64,000 nucleotides of DNA, taken from assembly GCA_963854835.1 (NCBI GenBank), contig OY978530.1:11389872-11453871 (forward strand), in the 5' to 3' direction. The notes under the pieces are model-generated. The model was given only the letters and a program-made list of their open reading frames with translations, made no database searches and was not told the origin of the DNA. Below, piece after piece: positions 60,119 to 64,000 of the stretch. The stretch is from Megamerina dolium (Eukaryota; Arthropoda; Insecta; Diptera; Megamerinidae). Each line of letters starts with the position of its first letter. Positions within the stretch are counted from its first letter, which is position 1. A program made the translations under genes and the position numbers.

Positions 60119-61717
60119 AGAGTTACAATGCGGTGGACTTGCTCTATTGTACCGTGCTGTTTTCTATATCTAAACTGATGCTGGGGAACAGTTGGTTGAG
60201 ATTAATAAATGGAGTTATATTCATGACTTTTCGAATACTTTAGAGAGTAGAAGCAGGAGGCTGATAGGTCTGTGCGATGCAAAATTTGTAGGGTCTTTCC
60301 TGGTTTTGCTATCATAATAATTTTTGAAGTTTTCCAAGATTTGGGATAGTGTTTAATACGATGGATAGCATTGAAAATGTGAATCAGATGAATTACTGAC
60401 GCCGGAGGTAGCTCTTTTATCATTTTACCGGTAATTTTATCTGGACCAGGTGATTTTTTTGGGTTAAAAACTTTATAAGTTGCTTTGAATATGTCCTTTT
60501 TTTAATTTTGAGCGTTATTGGGAAAGGTTGAGAAGGTAATTTTGGTAATGAGGACTGTGAAGAGGGTGGATTGGGTTAAACACACTTTTTAGGTGATATT
60601 CAATAGCCAAACCCTTCTCATAGTTGATTCTAGCCCAATTACCGTCACTCAAATGGATGGGGGAATCAGTGAGAATTGGCCGATTTCCACAAAGAGTAGT
60701 CTGACGCTTCACCAGGTGTTAATTTGGCTATGTGCTCTTCCAACTCTCTGTTGTTTTTATTTTTTAGGGCTTGCTTTAACTTTCGAGTGCAGTGCTGTAG
60801 CTGTGTTTTCAGATTCGGTGATCTGAATTCTTGCCGTTGTCTTCGGAGTCTTCTTTTCTGTCTTACTAGCAATTCAATGTCAGCTGGTGTGTGTGGGCTT
60901 CAGTTAGATTGCTTGTTTACCCTTGTGCAGGGGGCTGAGCTGAGAGCTAATGAAAGGAATTGGTTGAATTTTTTGAGTGCTACATTTCGTCCATTTCTTA
61001 ATACAGTACTTAGAGGAAGATGGGAATTTACATATTTCTTGAATTTCAACCAGTCCATTTTACTTCTAATGCAATTACCTTGGGGCTTGGTAATTTTATA
61101 GATATTACCGTGGATGAGTGATCAGATGAGAGATCATAATTACACTCTGTGTAGATATTTTCAATCTGCAAACCTTTGGCAACTCCAAAGTCTATGTGAT
61201 CGGGTATCTTCCTCTTGTCCGTCGGCCAATATGTCGGTTGTCCATTTGAGATTACATCGTAGCCGTGGTTAGTAATGATTGAGCATAGGCTTCTGCCTTT
61301 TGGAGTTATTCAGAAGGAGCCCCAGTGGGTGTGTATGACATTGAATTCGCCAGCAACCAAGAATTTGTTACCAAGAGTTGAGAAAACAGGACAGTATATC
61401 GCAGATATTACTAGCTTAGAGATGTATTCTTCCAGACATATAGATGTTGCTTGCAAGTAGACTCTACTGAAATCTTCGAGAAGATGGTGTTTTATTCTGC
61501 TTTTTATCAATATGGCAGTTCCTCCCCGTGCCTTACCATGCGGATGATTTGTGGGGTACAGTTTGTAATGTGGTATTCGGCAGCAATTTTTGTCAGTGAA
61601 ATGGATCTTAGATATCATCATTATGTTGATCTGGTTGGATTCAATGAATTGAATTAGCTCCAAACGGTGCTGGCTTAAGCCGTTGGCGTTCCAGTGGCAT
61701 ATCTTGAGACGACTCAT
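60119..61717 (-). pseudogene. Jockey J4 ORF2: endonuclease and start of RT
   Basis: The endonuclease starts at 61717 (MSRLKICHWNANGLSQHRLE, then NIMMISKIHFTDK, KARGGTAILIKSRIKHH) and stops at 61310 after HTHWGSF. Coding continues in shifted frames to an NHGYDVISNGQPTYWPTDKR block and SSDHSSTVIL equivalent, then the linker (60666-60872, RRQRQEFRSPNLKTQLQH), GEASDYSLWKSAN and the reverse-transcriptase lead (60202-60423, KSWKTSKIIMIAKPGK). It is the only Jockey endonuclease in the window. Confidence 0.88.
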
Positions 61718-61722
61718 GGTAT

Positions 61723-63342
61723 TTATGGTCTGGATAGCAATGTTTGGAGTAATATTAATAGATTTTTCATCATTTCTTGGATTAGTGTTTGAAGTAAATG
61801 TTCAAGGATACTCAGCTGTTGGGTGGGCAGTGAGTTCTTCTGCTCATTATTTATATTGCTTTGTTGGTGTGGGGTTTGTTTCAAAACACTAGCGTATGAA
61901 TTAGTTTGATTCTTGTTTGGGATAGCGGAGAAGGATTGTGGTGCATCAAGATTTTGTCTCTTACTTGAGTTGGCTATCAGAGTTTGCTCAACTGGTTTTA
62001 GAGGTTGTTTACTAGAGGATAAATTTAGCTTTAGGGTTGTGTATACTGGGCAACCTCTATAATTTGCGATGTGATTACCTCCACAATTGCTGCATTTTTT
62101 CATGCTAGCATCGCCTTTAGACTTTGGGCATATATTTGATTTATGAAGATCTCCACAAATCACACAAACAGCTGGCAGGGTACAATATGTCTTAGTATGT
62201 CCATATTCTTGGCAGTTGCTGCACTGAGGAGGTCCAGTTCTCTTATGGGGTTCTTCGATTGTGATTTTGCGATGCAATAAATATCGAATTTTATAAATAC
62301 TTCACCTTTTTTAGGGTTTTTTTCAGGTTGAAGCTCAATATAACGGTTGAGGTATATTGCTCTTGTTGAGAATGTTGAATACTGTTTTGGCTTGAAACCT
62401 TCCTGAAGGACAAGTTTGATTTCATTAATATCAACGTTGGGTTCGACGGCTTTGAGTACAACGATTAAGCCTTTACTACTTTTTAGCTGATATGTGTAGT
62501 AATTCTTTTTTCCAGCATCAAATTCTGTAACTACTTTGCAAAAATGAGTTTCGCTATAGATTCGCACTTTCGTTTCCTCAATTTGGCCTTTGCGAATAGA
62601 AACAACGTGGAAATTCTTTGGTCCTATGAGGCTTGTTATTCTGGAAATTAACTTATCTGTTGCGTTCCCTTAAGAAAATGGGTGGGGGTTTGAAATTTTT
62701 CTTGGAGATGATATTTTCGTCACTTTCATCCCCTGAAAGCAGAGCATATCTATTTTCCGAACTAATAGGGGCAGTGTTCTGCTTTTGAATTTTTGTTGAA
62801 TTCATTTGTTTTGAATTTTGGGGACTTCTTTTTCGCTTTACTACAGTAATGTAGCGATCAATTCCAGTTTGAACAGCAACTGGTTCTCAACTAGTGCGAT
62901 GACTGGTAGTCATCGCACTAGTTGTTTTTACTACTGGGTCATGCACTTCAGTAGAAAGGCCGTTATTTGATTGCTTTGATGTCGTAGCTGTTGGTGTTAC
63001 AGCAGTAAAAGAGCATTGTATACTCCATGGTATAGAGAGAGATCGTACATCAAGAGAGAACATATTATATTTTTTATCTGTATTTGATGTGATTGGACAT
63101 GAGTTTGTTGTTGCCAAATTTGATGTAGTGTTAGAGAGAGGAATATGTGCAGGCAAGAGATTTGCACTGTTACTTTCACAATGTGCAATGTGTATCAACT
63201 GATTTTTTTTTGATAATGAACTTACTGGCGGGGTTTGTGCGGGTGTTTGCAAATTATGATTTACACACACATTAACAGGCGATTGCCCTTGCCGGAGAGG
63301 AGAATGTCGAACACTCATATTACAATCAAAATCTGTTTGCAA
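61723..63342 (-). pseudogene. Jockey J4 ORF1 (gag-like) with CCHC knuckles
   Basis: N-terminal Ser/Thr/Asn-rich part (62887-63342), middle RNA-binding part (62160-62567: TYQLKSSKGLIVVLKAVEPN, GFKPKQYSTFSTRAIYLNRY) in another frame, and C-terminal part (61723-62277) with three zinc knuckles beginning CSNCQEYGHTKTYC, CVICGDLHKSNIC and CSNCGGNHIANYRGC. Two frameshifts. It ends 6 nt before the ORF2 start, the usual Jockey spacing. A foldback at 62888-62924 lies in the N-terminal part. Confidence 0.9.
62888..62924. repeat. 17-bp perfect hairpin in Jockey ORF1
   Basis: CAACTAGTGCGATGACT and its exact reverse complement around GGT. Confidence 0.97.
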
Positions 63343-63350
63343 ACTATGTT

Positions 63351-64000
63351 ATTTTTTCTTTGATTTTATTTATCTTTTTACTTATCTTTATGAGCAATAA
63401 AAAACACAGAAATAACTGTTTGATTTTATTTAGCGTCTTTTTGCAATATATTTGATTTTTTAAACCGTAATCAATTAGTTATTTAACTCTACTAAAGGAG
63501 AGTTACAAAACACGTCCACTCTTATTGGTAACTATCACAACAATCAAATCAGATGCACTACAGAAAATAAAAGATTATGCCTTTTAAAAAAATTCCAAGT
63601 GCATTCCTAAAGCATGAAATTTACTACAAAAACTTCGAAATTTATTCTTACATTGAAAATAAACTTATAATAAATACTAAAAAGCTATTCAATCCTTTAT
63701 TTCAAGAATTTATTTCATATCAAATAAATAAATAGAAATTTTATTTTAAAAATTGTTTTTAGTTCTATTTTATACCACGGTGCCATGTTTCTGACTTTAT
63801 CCATACTTTCACTGTAGTCAACAGAAGTTTTGGTCAGTCATTTGTATTGCCGGATGGCATTTGCTCAGAGAATTTTTTTGTACCAAATTTCATGTTCTAA
63901 AACATGAAATTTTAAAATGTTATTTTTCTATATTTATTTAATTTATTTTTTAATTTTTCTATAAAACATCACATTTTGGAGTAGTACAAAAAATATCGCC
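63351..64000. other. Jockey 5' side and flank, no gene
   Basis: AT-rich. The first part may be the Jockey 5' UTR. No target-site duplication matching the J3 end (GTGCCACATA) was found, and no coding frame is recognised. Confidence 0.35.

Larger units (their letters stand above)
60109..63350 (-). mobile_element. Jockey LINE copy J4, 5' portion
   Basis: Contains ORF1, endonuclease and the beginning of the reverse transcriptase, in order on the minus strand. It ends at RIVTLIR-type sequence where L2 begins; the missing 3' part matches J3 at 52037-52528. J3 plus J4 would make one nearly complete Jockey of about 4 kb with about 230 bp lost. Confidence 0.85.

Overview
The window is eukaryotic and almost certainly from a higher fly (Brachycera). 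It is a dense, AT-rich, nested field of transposable elements around one host exon. That exon, 49942-50223 on the + strand, encodes a 94-residue piece of UNC-13 (Munc13, synaptic-vesicle priming) with clean AG and GTATGT splice sites. No other host exon was recognised, so most of the window probably lies in very long unc-13 introns. In Drosophila melanogaster unc-13 is on the small, repeat-rich chromosome 4 (Muller F), which fits this setting. A DD41D 'rosa'-type transposon, a family first described from a Ceratitis fruit fly, makes a tephritid a reasonable guess, but the species is not proven.

Layout. 0-7.3 kb: BEL integrase end, a Jockey LINE (J1), a Ty3/gypsy element (G1) cut off by a SINE fragment, a TA-rich array and an older Jockey (J5). 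7.3-13.5 kb: mariner, gypsy and BEL remnants and a DD41D transposon with both inverted repeats, sitting in a TA microsatellite. 13.5-25.7 kb: a gypsy/errantivirus-like relic with env (G2), BEL fragments, a pogo-like fragment, a piggyBac relic, a 78-bp minisatellite and gypsy gag relics. 25.8-29.3 kb: RTE LINE R1, a 269-bp tandem duplication and an unidentified coherent reading frame. 30.6-35.4 kb: BEL relics and a mariner end. 35.5-40.5 kb: a nearly intact RTE (R2), a SINE, a deleted Tc1/mariner-type element and RTE R3. 40.6-49.4 kb: a LOA-like LINE (L1) interrupted by a SINE and by a copia element with both LTRs, which itself carries a SINE. 49.4-51.6 kb: unc-13 exon, a second mariner. 51.7-63.4 kb: a SINE, then a Jockey (J3/J4) split by a LOA-like LINE (L2), itself split by a sense-strand Jockey (J2) and a SINE.

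The most useful signal is a tRNA-derived SINE family with eight copies. Its 3' end shares the motif GCCACATA plus a simple-repeat tail with the RTE LINE, suggesting an RTE-driven SINE pair. The two LOA copies act as empty sites for each other's insertions, so several insertion events and their order can be read directly. Short perfect foldback palindromes at element edges recur, and two Jockey copies share the same 4-nt frameshift. All transposase, gag and pol genes seen carry at least one stop, frameshift or deletion; RTE R2 is the closest to intact.
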